DNA from: DATKNA01 sp035541595
GTDB taxonomy: Bacteria; Actinomycetota; Actinomycetes; Actinomycetales; Kineosporiaceae
Direction of reading: 5' to 3'
NCBI GenBank assembly: GCA_035541595.1
Contig: DATKNA010000031.1
Coordinates: 1-30,248 of the forward strand
Length of the DNA stretch: 30,248 nt
Made by a program: the position numbers and the translations under genes. This document shows positions 1 to 7,989 of the stretch, one piece after another; positions within the stretch are counted from its first letter, which is position 1, and each line of letters begins with the position of its first letter. The notes under the pieces were generated by a model. It ran no database searches. It saw nothing but the letters and a program-made list of their open reading frames with translations, and was not told the DNA's origin.

Positions 1-228
1 GCGTGCAATCCAGCACAACGGGAGCACGGCAGGTCGCGAGCACGGGTCGCCCGCACCCGTCGACCGCTGACGTCGCCCGAGGCCTTCGCGTGATCATGCA
101 ATCCACGTCGATCATGGGAACGCTCGTCACCCGGTGTGACGATCAGAGCCGCAGTCAGCGCTTGGCCACGCCGGCTGCCCTAGCCGCCGCCCAGCTCGCC
201 GGACCGAGCTACGGGGGCGGGCGCCCGT

Positions 229-792
229 CTAGCCGACGTCCTGAGCCGTCAACGCCCTCGATGCCCGCACCGGGGTCGCCGGGCTCTGCAATCGCTGGGC
301 CACGATGACGTTGATCACGGTCGCGACGAACCCGACGAGGAACACCGTGGCGACCCCTTGCGGGCCTTCCATGGCCGCGAGCAGCGGGGAGTCGGGCAGC
401 GCCAGGCCCCAACCGGATGCAGCCACACCTACACCGATCATCTCCGCGACCGGGTACCGGCGATCATCCGGATCCGCTTTGCCTCGGTACGACACGTAGC
501 TCAAGGTCACACTGCCGACAACCAGGATCGCGAGGATGGCCCACCGGTACGCGAGGAGGTGATCCGGGCGGGGATCCGCTGCCGTGGGCTTCGCCAACTC
601 GGCGAGGGCCGCGGTGACCGCGGTGTACGCCGCCACCATGCCCGTCGGCACCTGCTTGACGAGCAGAGCGAGCAGGCTCGCCTGCTCGTCGGCGCCGGGC
701 GCGTCCTTGGGGACCTCGCCCGAGTCGGCCTTCGTCGTGGTGCCGGGCTGGTTCCTGGCCAGGGCCACGCCGGTCAGAGACGTGATGGACAT
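229..792 (-). CDS. Hypothetical small membrane protein
   Basis: A 187-residue protein. I chose the ATG at 792 because a GAGGAGG ribosome site lies a few bases upstream; the frame stays open further upstream, but that part is low-complexity Arg/Pro/Gly translation of a repeat. The N-terminal 60 residues are polar. Three hydrophobic stretches follow: around LLAYRWAILAILVVGSVTL, around MIGVGVAASGWGLAL, and VATVFLVGFVATVINVIVA near the C-terminus, giving about three membrane passes. I recognise no family and no catalytic motif, so the function is unknown. It is transcribed away from the MFS gene that starts at 1043; the 250-bp shared upstream region holds a 40-bp tandem repeat. Bases 1-228 downstream hold no gene I can support, only a 7-bp inverted repeat at 124-142. 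Confidence 0.7.
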   Translation of the reverse strand: MSITSLTGVALARNQPGTTTKADSGEVPKDAPGADEQASLLALLVKQVPTGMVAAYTAVTAALAELAKPTAADPRPDHLLAYRWAILAILVVGSVTLSYVSYRGKADPDDRRYPVAEMIGVGVAASGWGLALPDSPLLAAMEGPQGVATVFLVGFVATVINVIVAQRLQSPATPVRASRALTAQDVG

Positions 793-853
793 GGCGGCCT
801 CCTCAGGCTTCCTGCACGTCAAGAGGCGATGCATCGCCGGCAGATACACCCGG

Positions 854-930
854 CCTCGACGCCGGGTGGATCGGGGACGGCGACCACGCCGTCCCTCGAC
901 GCCGGGTGGATCGGGGACGGCGACCACGCC
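854..930. repeat. 40-bp tandem direct repeat, two copies
   Basis: A unit beginning CCTCGACGCCGGGTGGATCG occurs at 854 and again at 894 with a 40-bp period. The 37 bases 854-890 and 894-930 are identical. It lies in the divergent upstream region between the membrane protein gene (start 792, minus) and the MFS gene (start 1043, plus). Perfect identity suggests a recent duplication. It may carry a doubled regulatory site, but I see no known operator in it. Confidence 0.9.
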
Positions 931-1042
931 GGCGGGTGGTCCTGGCGGAAAGCCGCCTCGCGGGCCGCGGCCCTCCTGCAGACTGGCCTCGTTGCCCCGG
1001 CGGCGTCGACACAGGGTCGGCCCTCTCATGCAGGGAGGCTGG

Positions 1043-2317
1043 GTGTATCTATCGTCGGCGCGGGCCCGGGACGCCGCTCTGGACCGGTCGCGCAGCCATC
1101 AGGACGGCCGCCCGAAGGGCAGGGCGCGGGTATCGGCCAACGTGGTCGCGCTCGGATCCGTCAGCCTGGTGACCGACATCTCCTCGGAGATGATCACGGC
1201 GGTGCTGCCCGTCTATCTCGTCTTCGGGCTCGGAGTGTCCCTGCTCAGCGTCGGGTTCGTGGACGGGTTGTACGCCGGGGTGACGGTGCTCGTCAGCCTG
1301 CTCGCCGCACACGTCGCCGACCGGACGCAGCGGCGCAAGGCCGTCGCCGCGATCGGGTACGGCATGTCGGCGGTAAGCAAGCTGGGGCTGCTCGCCGTCG
1401 GTGCGTCCGTCGGGGGGATCGCCGCGGTCATCGGCGTCGACCGCACCGGCAAGGGGCTGCGTACCGCGCCACGGGATGCCCTGATCTCGCTGTCCAGCCC
1501 GGCGGACTCCCTGGGGCGTTCGTTCGGCGTCCATCGCGCCATGGACACGGCCGGGGCCCTGCTGGGGCCACTGGTCGCCTTCCTCGTCCTCCGGAGCGCG
1601 CCGCAGGCCTATGACGCCGTCTTCGTGGTGAGCTTCTGCATCGCGGCGGCCGGGGTCGTCGTGCTCCTCACCTTCGTCCGGAATCGGCGGAACCCGCTCG
1701 CCAGCCGTGCCGAGGTGTCCCTGCGAGCCGGCCTGGCCCTCCTCGGTCGCCCGATGTTCCGGCGCGTGACCATCCAGGCGACCGTGCTGGCGGCCGTGAC
1801 CCTCAGCGACGCCTTCGTCTACCTGCTGCTGCAGCACCAGCTCGACGTCGCGCTCGTCTACTTCCCGCTGCTGCCACTCGGGACGTCCGCGGTGTACATG
1901 GTCCTGGCGGCGCCGGTCGGCCGGCTCGCCGACCGGTGGGGACGCTGGCGCGTCTTCATCGCCGGGAACGTCGCCATGCTCGCCGTCTACGCCGTCCTGC
2001 TCGCACCGATCCCGGCCGCAGCACTGCTGGTCCTGGCGCTGACGCTGCACGGGGTCTACTACGCCGCGACCAGCGGCGTCCTCATGGCCCTCGTCGCGCC
2101 CGCGCTCCCGGCGCCGCTGCGCACGAGCGGCATGGCGATCGTGCAGAGCGGGACGGCGGCGGCGGCGTTCGTCTCCTCCGTCGTCGCCGGGGCGTTGTGG
2201 TCCTGGCGGGGGCCGACCTTCACGGTGTGCGTCTTCCTGGTCGGGCTCGCCGTGGCGCTCGCCGGCGTCGTCGCGACGGCTGTGCGCGGGTCCCTGGCGG
2301 CGCGAGCCAGCGCATGA
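1043..2317 (+). CDS. Major facilitator superfamily transporter
   Basis: About 424 residues, the usual length for a 12-helix MFS carrier. Hydrophobic helices alternate with short Arg-rich loops. The loop VADRTQRRK after helix 2 is the family's cytoplasmic signature region, and RTGKGLRTAPRDALI followed by a GRSFGVHRAMDTAGALLGP segment is typical of the MJ1317-like MFS branch. The substrate cannot be told. The start is uncertain: GTG 1043 has GGGAGG four bases upstream, and ATG 1028 is in frame. The stop once overlapped the start of the next gene, but a 44-bp duplication now separates them. The IS-interrupted MFS gene at 6306-8491 shares the same motifs and is a paralogue. Confidence 0.85.
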   Translation: MYLSSARARDAALDRSRSHQDGRPKGRARVSANVVALGSVSLVTDISSEMITAVLPVYLVFGLGVSLLSVGFVDGLYAGVTVLVSLLAAHVADRTQRRKAVAAIGYGMSAVSKLGLLAVGASVGGIAAVIGVDRTGKGLRTAPRDALISLSSPADSLGRSFGVHRAMDTAGALLGPLVAFLVLRSAPQAYDAVFVVSFCIAAAGVVVLLTFVRNRRNPLASRAEVSLRAGLALLGRPMFRRVTIQATVLAAVTLSDAFVYLLLQHQLDVALVYFPLLPLGTSAVYMVLAAPVGRLADRWGRWRVFIAGNVAMLAVYAVLLAPIPAAALLVLALTLHGVYYAATSGVLMALVAPALPAPLRTSGMAIVQSGTAAAAFVSSVVAGALWSWRGPTFTVCVFLVGLAVALAGVVATAVRGSLAARASA

Positions 2318-2388
2318 TGAGCTCGCGGACGGCGCGGATCATCGTGCGAGCCAGCGCATGATGAGCTCGCGGGCGGCGCGGATCATCG
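2302..2388. repeat. 44-bp tandem duplication across a stop/start junction
   Basis: Bases 2302-2345 recur at 2346-2389 with two differences. Each copy contains ATGATGA. In the first copy the TGA at 2315 ends the MFS gene; in the second copy the ATG at 2358 starts the next gene. The first copy can be read as a 15-codon peptide from 2314 that ends with a TGA overlapping the ATG at 2358. The ancestral arrangement was probably a direct ATGA overlap between the two genes. Confidence 0.9.
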
Positions 2389-3515
2389 CCGCGGCCGGCG
2401 CCTTCGCGCTGCTCCTCGCCGCGGCCGTGGGGTACGTCGTCTACGCCGCCAACCGCGGCGCCGACGCCTCGACCGCGGCGGCCGATGGTTCCGCGGGCGG
2501 GGGCACGCCACCCGGGAACGTCGCGGGCGTGGTGGCCGCCGGCCCCTACTACGCGTTCAAGTCCAGCGCCCTCGACCGCGACTTCGGTCGCGTCGCCGTG
2601 GCCTCGACGTCCGACCCCGGGCGCCGCGTCTTCGTCGCCGGGCTTCGCTGTAACCGACTGGCCGTCGCCGGCGGCCACGGTCTGTGCCTTCAGCTGTCCC
2701 TGGGGGTGACGGTCGGGATGGACGCGTCGGTGCTCGACGCCAACCTGACCGTGACCCACCGCCTGAGACTCCCCGGGTATCCCAGCCGTGCCAAGATCGC
2801 GCCCGATGGCCGGCTCGGCGCGGTCACAGCCTTCGTGAGCGGCGACAGCTACGCCAGCATGGGCTTCTCCACCCGCACCTCGATCATCGATCTCGCCACC
2901 GGCCAGGTGCTCTTCGACCTCGAGAAGCTGTCCGTGACCAAGAACGGCCAAGCCTTCCACGCCGCGGACTTCAACTTCTGGGGAGTGACGTTCCAGCCGG
3001 ACAGCCGGCACTTCTTCGCCACGCTCGGCTCCGGGGGGCAGACCTACCTGGTCCACGGTGACGTCGCGTCCCGCACCGCGACCGTCGTGACCACGGGCGT
3101 GGAGTGCCCGTCGCTGTCACCCGACGGCCGGCTCATCGCCTTCAAGAAGCGGGTCGCCGACGATCCCGTCTCCTGGCGGCTCTGGATCCTGGACGTCGCC
3201 AGCGGGCGGGAACACCCGACGTCGGAGGCGCGCCCGATCGACGACCAGGCGGCCTGGCTGGACGACCGCACCGTCATGTACGGCCTCGCGGCGACGGCTG
3301 GGGCATCCGCCGCGACGGGCGGGCCCCAGAACCCGTCCGTCATCGAGGCCGGCACCTCCATCGACACCTCCATGTGGGCGGTGCCGGCCGACGGTACGGG
3401 CACGCCGCGCCTCGTCCTCGACCACGCCTGGTCGGCCCAACTCGCCTCCGCCGCGGCCGACGCCAACGCCTCCTCTGGCGCGGGCGCCGGCGCCGGCGCC
3501 GGGAAGACGCCGTAG
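2358..3515 (+). CDS. Membrane-anchored or secreted TolB-like beta-propeller protein
   Basis: 385 residues. The N-terminus (Arg-containing head, then a hydrophobic run AAAGAFALLLAAAVGYVVYAA) is an uncleaved signal anchor or signal peptide, so the rest lies outside the membrane. The body carries repeated blade-like motifs with PD40/TolB character: IAPDGRLGAVTAF, FQPDSRHFFATL, LSPDGRLIAFKK followed by LWILDVASG. These are short beta strands with Asp-Gly turns, typical of WD40-like propellers. No catalytic residues are evident. The C-terminus is a low-complexity Gly-Ala run. ATG 2358 begins in the second copy of the 44-bp duplication and was probably once coupled to the upstream MFS gene, so the two products may act together. 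The ligand is unknown. Confidence 0.75.
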   Translation: MMSSRAARIIAAAGAFALLLAAAVGYVVYAANRGADASTAAADGSAGGGTPPGNVAGVVAAGPYYAFKSSALDRDFGRVAVASTSDPGRRVFVAGLRCNRLAVAGGHGLCLQLSLGVTVGMDASVLDANLTVTHRLRLPGYPSRAKIAPDGRLGAVTAFVSGDSYASMGFSTRTSIIDLATGQVLFDLEKLSVTKNGQAFHAADFNFWGVTFQPDSRHFFATLGSGGQTYLVHGDVASRTATVVTTGVECPSLSPDGRLIAFKKRVADDPVSWRLWILDVASGREHPTSEARPIDDQAAWLDDRTVMYGLAATAGASAATGGPQNPSVIEAGTSIDTSMWAVPADGTGTPRLVLDHAWSAQLASAAADANASSGAGAGAGAGKTP

Positions 3516-3518
3516 CGC

Positions 3519-3567
3519 CGTCACGTCGCGCAGCGCGCCCGCGTCCACGTCGTCCACGCGCGTGACG
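3519..3567 (+). terminator. Hairpin after the propeller gene
   Basis: CGTCACG at 3519-3525 pairs with CGTGACG at 3561-3567. After a one-base bulge, CGCG at 3527-3530 pairs with CGCG at 3557-3560, giving about 11 base pairs. It starts four bases after the stop at 3515. There is no T-tract, as is common for actinobacterial terminators. Confidence 0.5.
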
Positions 3568-3686
3568 TACCGGCATCCCTCGTGCCCGTGGCGTCCGGGC
3601 CGAGGCGTTCGAGAAGGTCCGCGGAGTTCTCGAGCGGTCCCGTCAGGTGGAGCAGCCTCTGCGCCGTGTGCGGCGCGACCCCGACC

Positions 3687-3814
3687 GCGAAAGGTCCCGA
3701 CGGCGGGAGGTCCCGATCGCGGGAGGTCCCGACCGCGGGAGGTCCCGATCGCGGGAGGGCCCGATCGCGGGAGGGCCCGATCGCGGGAGGTCCCGATCGC
3801 GGGAGGTCCCGATC
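3687..3814. repeat. 16-bp minisatellite, eight tandem units
   Basis: Eight contiguous 16-bp units of consensus GCGGGAGGTCCCGATC start at 3687, 3703, 3719, 3735, 3751, 3767, 3783 and 3799. A broken ninth follows. The first unit is degenerate, unit 3 ends in GACC, and units 5 and 6 carry GGGCCC in place of GGTCCC. Sixteen is not a multiple of three, so every frame is open and encodes a 16-residue repeat per 48 bp. There are no unique spacers, so this is not CRISPR. Confidence 0.92.
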
Positions 3815-3874
3815 GCGCCTCGGTGGGGTACCGGTAGTGCCGCGACCCGAAGCCGTCGTGCCGTGGCATCGGCA

Positions 3875-3969
3875 TGATCGCCACGCGGGCGGAGCACCCG
3901 CCCGCATGATCGGGAGCGCCAGCGCGGACGTCCTGGCGGCCGGTCAGTCTTCCGCCTGGCTGGCGATCA
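3875..3969. repeat. Dispersed inverted-repeat element, copy A (95 bp)
   Basis: The left arm 3875-3893 (TGATCGCCACGCGGGCGGA) matches the reverse complement of the right arm 3951-3969 at 16 of 19 positions. Total length is 95 bp, the same as copy C (11540-11634) and one base shorter than copy B (10799-10894); all three have matching arm sequences. Inside the left half is a second small hairpin: GCGGGCGG 3885-3892 pairs with CCGCCCGC 3898-3905 around a 5-nt loop. No gene and no clear target-site duplication are visible. Confidence 0.8.
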
Positions 3970-4035
3970 GCGCACGACTGGCCAGGATGTCGATCCCTTC
4001 GGCTGCGGCGAGGGCCTCACGTCGCCCAGTGCCGG

Positions 4036-4080
4036 CGGTGGCTCGCTCGAGGTGGCCCGCGCCCCCGGAGCGAGCCACCG
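4036..4080. terminator. Strong bidirectional terminator-like hairpin
   Basis: CGGTGGCTCGCTC at 4036-4048 is perfectly complementary to GAGCGAGCCACCG at 4068-4080, a 13-bp stem with a 19-nt loop. It lies between convergent genes, about 90 bp beyond the end of the GerW-like gene, and could stop transcription from either side. There is no T-tract. Confidence 0.6.
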
Positions 4081-4171
4081 TCGTTGCTCTCGTGAGGGCA
4101 TGAGTGCCGGCAGGCGGCGATCTCCTGACGCTCCGGGCGTTGCGCGCGGCCGACGGCTCCCCGCCGGCGGA

Positions 4172-4525
4172 TCAGCGGCGGGAGCGTCTGCGCAGGACGA
4201 GCACCAGGAGCAGGAAGACGGCGGCCCCGACGAGCTGGCCCCCGAGGGCGATGCGCGTGACGTCGAGCGCGGGGTCCCACGTCACCTTCCCGTCGCCGTG
4301 GATGACCCAGGCGCCGGCCGGGCGCGCCGTGAAGCCGAAGCCGCCGTTGGACTCGTGGGGTGACCGGCCTCCGGGGCCGCCCAGCCCCCCGCCGCCCCTG
4401 ACGTTGGCCACGGGGACGAGCGTGACACCGTTCCGCTCCACCACCGGACCGAAGACCTGGTTCTCCCGAAGGCGGGCCGCGAGCTGCAGGAGGGCGTCGT
4501 TCGTGGCAGGTGTCGACTCGGACAT
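4172..4525 (-). CDS. GerW/YtfJ-family protein with C-terminal membrane helix
   Basis: 117 residues. It matches the spore germination protein GerW (YtfJ) family: an N-terminal amphipathic helical segment, then FGPVVERNGVTLVPVANVRG, a Gly-rich stretch GGGGLGGPGG, and GGFGFTARPAGAWVI. In Bacilli this family is linked to spore germination; in actinobacteria its role is not established. This copy adds a C-terminal hydrophobic helix (LVGAAVFLLLVLVL) ending in RRRSRR, so it is probably anchored in the membrane with the basic tail in the cytoplasm. The ATG at 4525 has AAGGA about nine bases upstream. It lies downstream of the acyl-CoA ligase on the same strand, 99 bp away. Confidence 0.8.
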   Translation of the reverse strand: MSESTPATNDALLQLAARLRENQVFGPVVERNGVTLVPVANVRGGGGLGGPGGRSPHESNGGFGFTARPAGAWVIHGDGKVTWDPALDVTRIALGGQLVGAAVFLLLVLVLRRRSRR

Positions 4526-4624
4526 GGGCTGATCCTTTCGCCGTCCGTGTGTGGCCGTATACCCGTCCTATCAGGCGACGCCCGGATGCCCGAATCGAAC
4601 ACCTCGAGGGATTCCTACCAGGCG

Positions 4625-6253
4625 TCATGCACGCCGATCACATGCGCCGAGAGCCCCGGGGACCACCTTGCCCGTCTCGTTGCGGGGCAGGGAGTCGTGC
4701 AGGACGACCTCCCGCGGCACCTTGTAGGTGGCCAGGCGTCCCTTCAGGTACTCGCGCAGCTCCTCCGGGTCGGCCCCGCCGGCCCCGGGCACCACGTGCG
4801 CCACGAGGGCCTGGCCGAAGCGCTCGTCCGGCACACCGACGACCGCCGCGTCGGCGACCGCCGGATGGTGCAGGAGGGCCTCCTCGACCTCGCGCGGATA
4901 GACGTTCTCGCCACCTGAAACGATCATGTCGTCGTCCCGGCCGTCGATGAACAGCCGGCCGGCCTCGTCGAGATGGCCGAGGTCTCCGGTCGAGACCAGG
5001 CCGTCGATGCGTTCCTTGTCCTGGCCGCCGGAGTATCCCTCGAACGTGAGCGCACTGCGGGCGAAGATCCGGCCGGTCGCACCGGCCGGCAGCGGTGCAC
5101 CACCGTCGTCGAGGATGCGCAGCGTCACTCCGTGCAGGGGGCGGCCGGAGGTGCCCGGCGCCTCGCGCAGGTCCTTCGGGGTGGCGACGCTGATGTAGGA
5201 CACCTCGGTGGACCCGTAGAGGTTGTAGACGACGTCGCCGTACTCGTCCATGAACCGCTCGGCGATGGACGCCGGGACGGCCGAACCGGACAGCGCCACC
5301 ACCCGCACGTCGGGCGTGGGGTACCGGCGGCGCACGTCGCCAGGCAGTTCCATGATCCTCTGCAGCATCACCGGGACGGCGATCAGCGCGGTCGCGGACT
5401 GCTCCCCGAGCAGCGCGATCGTGGTCTGCGGGTCGAACCGGCGGCGGACGACGAACGACGACTGCAGCGCCAACCCCACCAGCAGGTTCGCCAGCCCCCA
5501 GGTGTGGAACATCGGGGCGGCCAGCACCGTGGGCTGCCGCGCCCGCAGGGGGATCGCGCCCACCAACGCGATCATCATCTCCGCGCCGGCCAACGGCCCG
5601 GGAGCCTCCCGCGGGGCGCCCTTCGGCGTGCCCGTCGTGCCACTGGTCAGGATGACGTGCCGGCTGACGTGCCTCGGCGAGGGCGGCGGGGAGGGCGGAC
5701 CGCCGGCCAGCCCGTCGAGGGTGCGCACGTCGTCGCGCGCGGCGTCGGTCCAGGCCAGCACGCGCGGCAGGCCGGGCGCACCGTCGCCGACCCGCTGTTC
5801 GAACTCCTCGTCGGCGATCACCGCCTTGACGCCCTCGCCGCGGACGACGTCGGCGATCTCCCGGGCGCCGAACCCGGTGTTGAGGTAGATCAGGTCGGCG
5901 CCGATCTTGGACACGGCGGCCAGCGCGACGAGGAACTGCCGGGAGTTGCGGGCCAGCAGGGCGACGGAGTCCCGCTCGCGCAGGCCCAGGTCGAGGAGGC
6001 CGTCGGCGACGGCGTTGCTGCGCCGGTCGAGGTCGGCGTAGGTGACCACGCCGGCGTCGTCGACGACCGCGACCGCATCGGGCGAGCGGGCCGCGGCCAC
6101 GCCCACCAGCGTCGCCGGGGACATCCCCCACCGGTGGAGCGCCACGGCCATCGACACCAGCCGATCCGGGCGCACCGGTGAGATCACGCCCGAGGCGGCG
6201 AGCACCCGCAGGGTCGTCACCGCCCGCCCGAGGGACGCACCCGGGTCCGGCAT
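4625..6253 (-). CDS. AMP-forming acyl-CoA synthetase/ligase (FadD-like)
   Basis: 542 residues from the ATG at 6253, chosen because GGAGGT lies seven bases upstream; an in-frame GTG at 6292 is less likely. ANL-superfamily motifs appear in order: P-loop LTSGTTGTPKG (about 202-212), YGSTE (about 346-350), STGDLGHLDEAGRLFIDGRDDD (about 421-442), SGGENVYPREVEE, and the C-terminal catalytic lysine in PRNETGKV (about 523-530). It activates a carboxylic acid with ATP and loads it onto CoA. Length and motifs fit a medium- or long-chain fatty acyl-CoA ligase; the exact chain is unknown. It follows the broken MFS gene on the same strand by about 50 bp, so the insertion there may reduce its expression. 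Confidence 0.88.
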   Translation of the reverse strand: MPDPGASLGRAVTTLRVLAASGVISPVRPDRLVSMAVALHRWGMSPATLVGVAAARSPDAVAVVDDAGVVTYADLDRRSNAVADGLLDLGLRERDSVALLARNSRQFLVALAAVSKIGADLIYLNTGFGAREIADVVRGEGVKAVIADEEFEQRVGDGAPGLPRVLAWTDAARDDVRTLDGLAGGPPSPPPSPRHVSRHVILTSGTTGTPKGAPREAPGPLAGAEMMIALVGAIPLRARQPTVLAAPMFHTWGLANLLVGLALQSSFVVRRRFDPQTTIALLGEQSATALIAVPVMLQRIMELPGDVRRRYPTPDVRVVALSGSAVPASIAERFMDEYGDVVYNLYGSTEVSYISVATPKDLREAPGTSGRPLHGVTLRILDDGGAPLPAGATGRIFARSALTFEGYSGGQDKERIDGLVSTGDLGHLDEAGRLFIDGRDDDMIVSGGENVYPREVEEALLHHPAVADAAVVGVPDERFGQALVAHVVPGAGGADPEELREYLKGRLATYKVPREVVLHDSLPRNETGKVVPGALGACDRRA

Positions 6254-6305
6254 CGAGGCCACCTCCGGAACCGACGGCGCGCAGGCGACCACCCGGACGC
6301 TCTGC

Positions 6306-7028
6306 TCACTGTCCTCCGCGTTCCGCGGTCGCCGCAGCCGGCGCCTGCGACCCGCCGGCCAGGAGCAGCCAGACGGCCAGCACGGCTCCCACGGACCCGG
6401 AGAGCACCAGCGGGAGCGTTCCGTCAGTGCCCCAGAGCAGGCCGGCCCACACCCCCGCGATCAGGATACCCCCGCCCCACAGCCCCTGGAACCAGCCCTG
6501 CGCGGTGCCCTGCTCGCCCGGACCCGCGAGCGAGGAGACCCACGCCTTGCCGACCCCGTCGGTGGCCGCGGTGAACGTGCCGTACGCGGCGAGCAGCACC
6601 GCGGCCACCACCTTGTCGTGGGTCAGCCCCAGGCCGAGGTAACCGAGCGCGAAGAACACCAGGCCGACGCCGAACGTCCGCCGCCGGGACCAGCTGTCCG
6701 ACAGTGCGCCGGCCGGATAGCTGACCAGGGCGTAGACGGCGTTGTACCCGACGTACGCCAGGATCACCCCGGACGTCGAGAAGCCGATGTCGGTCAGCCG
6801 CAGCAGGAGCAGCGCGTCGGGGAAGTTGACGAGCGCGAACAGCACGAGCACCCCCGCCGTCCGCCAGTAGGAGGCGGGCAGCCGGGCGGGCCCGTGCACT
6901 CGGGCATGCTCCTGTCGCGGCGCCGGGGCACGGCGCTCGCGCACGAACGCCACCAGGAACACCGAGAGCACCGCAGGGATCACGGCCACCCACAGCAGGG
7001 GCCGGATGTTGTGGCCGAGCAGCTCATA
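6306..7028 (-). pseudogene. C-terminal part of IS-interrupted MFS transporter
   Basis: This encodes about 240 residues with six or so hydrophobic helices, equal to the second half of an MFS carrier. Its reading frame continues exactly from the fragment at 8006-8491: with the insertion at 7029-8005 removed, the join reads GLLLYELLGHNIRP without a frameshift. The intact protein would be about 400 residues. The open frame runs a short way into the IS end, to a TTG at 7073, but no ribosome site is visible there, so translation of this half is doubtful. Confidence 0.85.
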
Positions 7029-7083
7029 GAGCCTGTCTTGGATGTCCGAGATGGTGCGGCGTGGCGTGATCAAGACGTGAAGA

Positions 7084-7130
7084 ACTCCTGGTAGGCCGGT
7101 GGTTGTCTACGCCGTCGGTCCGCCAGGAGT
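7084..7130 (+). promoter_or_regulatory. Stem that can hide the transposase ribosome site
   Basis: ACTCCTGG at 7084-7091 is perfectly complementary to CCAGGAGT at 7123-7130. The right arm contains the AGGAG (7125-7129) that lies five bases before the transposase ATG at 7135. A transcript entering from outside the element could fold this 8-bp stem and block translation, while one starting inside the loop would not. Confidence 0.55.
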
Positions 7131-7134
7131 CCGG

Positions 7135-7989
7135 ATGTCAGTCTCGCCTGTCTGCACGTGCCTGTCATGTCCGACCCACCCGCGGGGCGGGTGCGGGCTG
7201 TATCCGTCGTCGATGTCGCAGGAACAGTGGGCGGTGATCGAGCCGATCCTGCCGCCGGCGGCCAGCGTGGTCGGGCGGGGGCGGCCGGAGGCGCACGCTC
7301 GGCGGTTGATCGTGGACGCGGTGTTCTACCTGGTCGCGGAGGGGATCCGGTGGCGGGCGCTGCCCAAGGACTTCCCCCCGTGGCAGACCGTGTACGGGTT
7401 CTTCACCCGCTGGCGCGACGACGGCACCTGGCAGCGGGTCCATGACGTGCTGCGCGACCAGGTCCGGGTGATGGAGGGCCGCGCACCCTCACCCACCGCG
7501 GCGGTGATCGACTCCCAGTCGGTCAAGGGCGCCGCGACCGTCGGGACCGCCCGGCGCGGCTACGACGCCGGAAAGAAGATCAACGGGGTGAAGCGGCACA
7601 TCGCGGTGGACACCCTGGGCCTGCTCCTGGTGGTGATGGTGACCGCGGCCGGGGTGCAGGACCGCGACGGCGCGTTCCGGCTGCTGGCACTGCTGCGGGA
7701 ACGGTTCTCCACGATCGGATTGGTCTGGGCCGACGGCGGCTACGCCGGCCGGCTGGTCAGCTGGGCCGCCAAGGTCATCCGCCTGACCGTGACCATCGTC
7801 AAACGCAGCGACGACACCACCGGCTTCGCCGTGCTACCCCGCCGTTGGGTCGTCGAACGCACACTCGCCTGGCTGACCGGCAACCGCCGCCTGGTCCGCG
7901 ACTACGAACGACGCGCCGATACCCACGAGGCCCTGACCACCATCGCCATGATCGCCCTCATGTCCCGCCGCCTCGCCCGAGCGACATGA
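7135..7989 (+). CDS. IS5-family DDE transposase
   Basis: 284 residues from ATG 7135, chosen for AGGAG five bases upstream. It catalyses cut-and-paste movement of the surrounding element. The N-terminal part (YPSSMSQEQWAVIEPILPP, IRWRALPKDFPPWQTVYGFF) is the DUF4096-like region of IS5-family proteins. The DDE triad is in AVIDSQSVKG (D about 126), VWADGGYAG (D about 200) and RRWVVERTLAWLTGNRR (E about 241). It is one uninterrupted frame without the programmed frameshift seen in some IS427-group relatives. The stop at 7987-7989 overlaps the right inverted repeat. The gene is antisense to the MFS gene it interrupts. Confidence 0.93.
   Translation: MSVSPVCTCLSCPTHPRGGCGLYPSSMSQEQWAVIEPILPPAASVVGRGRPEAHARRLIVDAVFYLVAEGIRWRALPKDFPPWQTVYGFFTRWRDDGTWQRVHDVLRDQVRVMEGRAPSPTAAVIDSQSVKGAATVGTARRGYDAGKKINGVKRHIAVDTLGLLLVVMVTAAGVQDRDGAFRLLALLRERFSTIGLVWADGGYAGRLVSWAAKVIRLTVTIVKRSDDTTGFAVLPRRWVVERTLAWLTGNRRLVRDYERRADTHEALTTIAMIALMSRRLARAT

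Larger units (their letters stand above)
3516..4171. other. Gene-free convergent gap with repeats and hairpins
   Basis: This 656-bp gap lies between the plus-strand propeller gene and the minus-strand GerW-like gene. It holds a bulged hairpin at 3519-3567, a 16-bp minisatellite at 3687-3814, copy A of the dispersed inverted-repeat element at 3875-3969, and a 13-bp-stem hairpin at 4036-4080. Reading frames through it are open on both strands, but they are dominated by the minisatellite. One minus-strand frame (3521-3907) ends in a helix-like segment HTAQRLLHLTGPLENSADLL that could be a decayed or unusual coding piece; I could not support it as a gene. Confidence 0.6.

Noticed and set aside
3687..3814. 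CRISPR-like repeat array
   Set aside because: The 16-bp units touch each other with no spacers, and no cas gene is present.
4555..4570. SigF/SigB-type -10 (GGGTAT) upstream of the GerW-like gene
   Set aside because: No GTTT-type -35 element is present at the proper distance.
4570..4600. tRNA-like T-loop (GTGTTCGATTCGGG on the minus strand)
   Set aside because: The flanking bases do not form a T-stem, and no acceptor or anticodon stem can be drawn.
7021..7073. Expression of the MFS C-terminal half from a TTG at 7073 inside the IS
   Set aside because: There is no ribosome site before the TTG, and half a carrier would not be functional.
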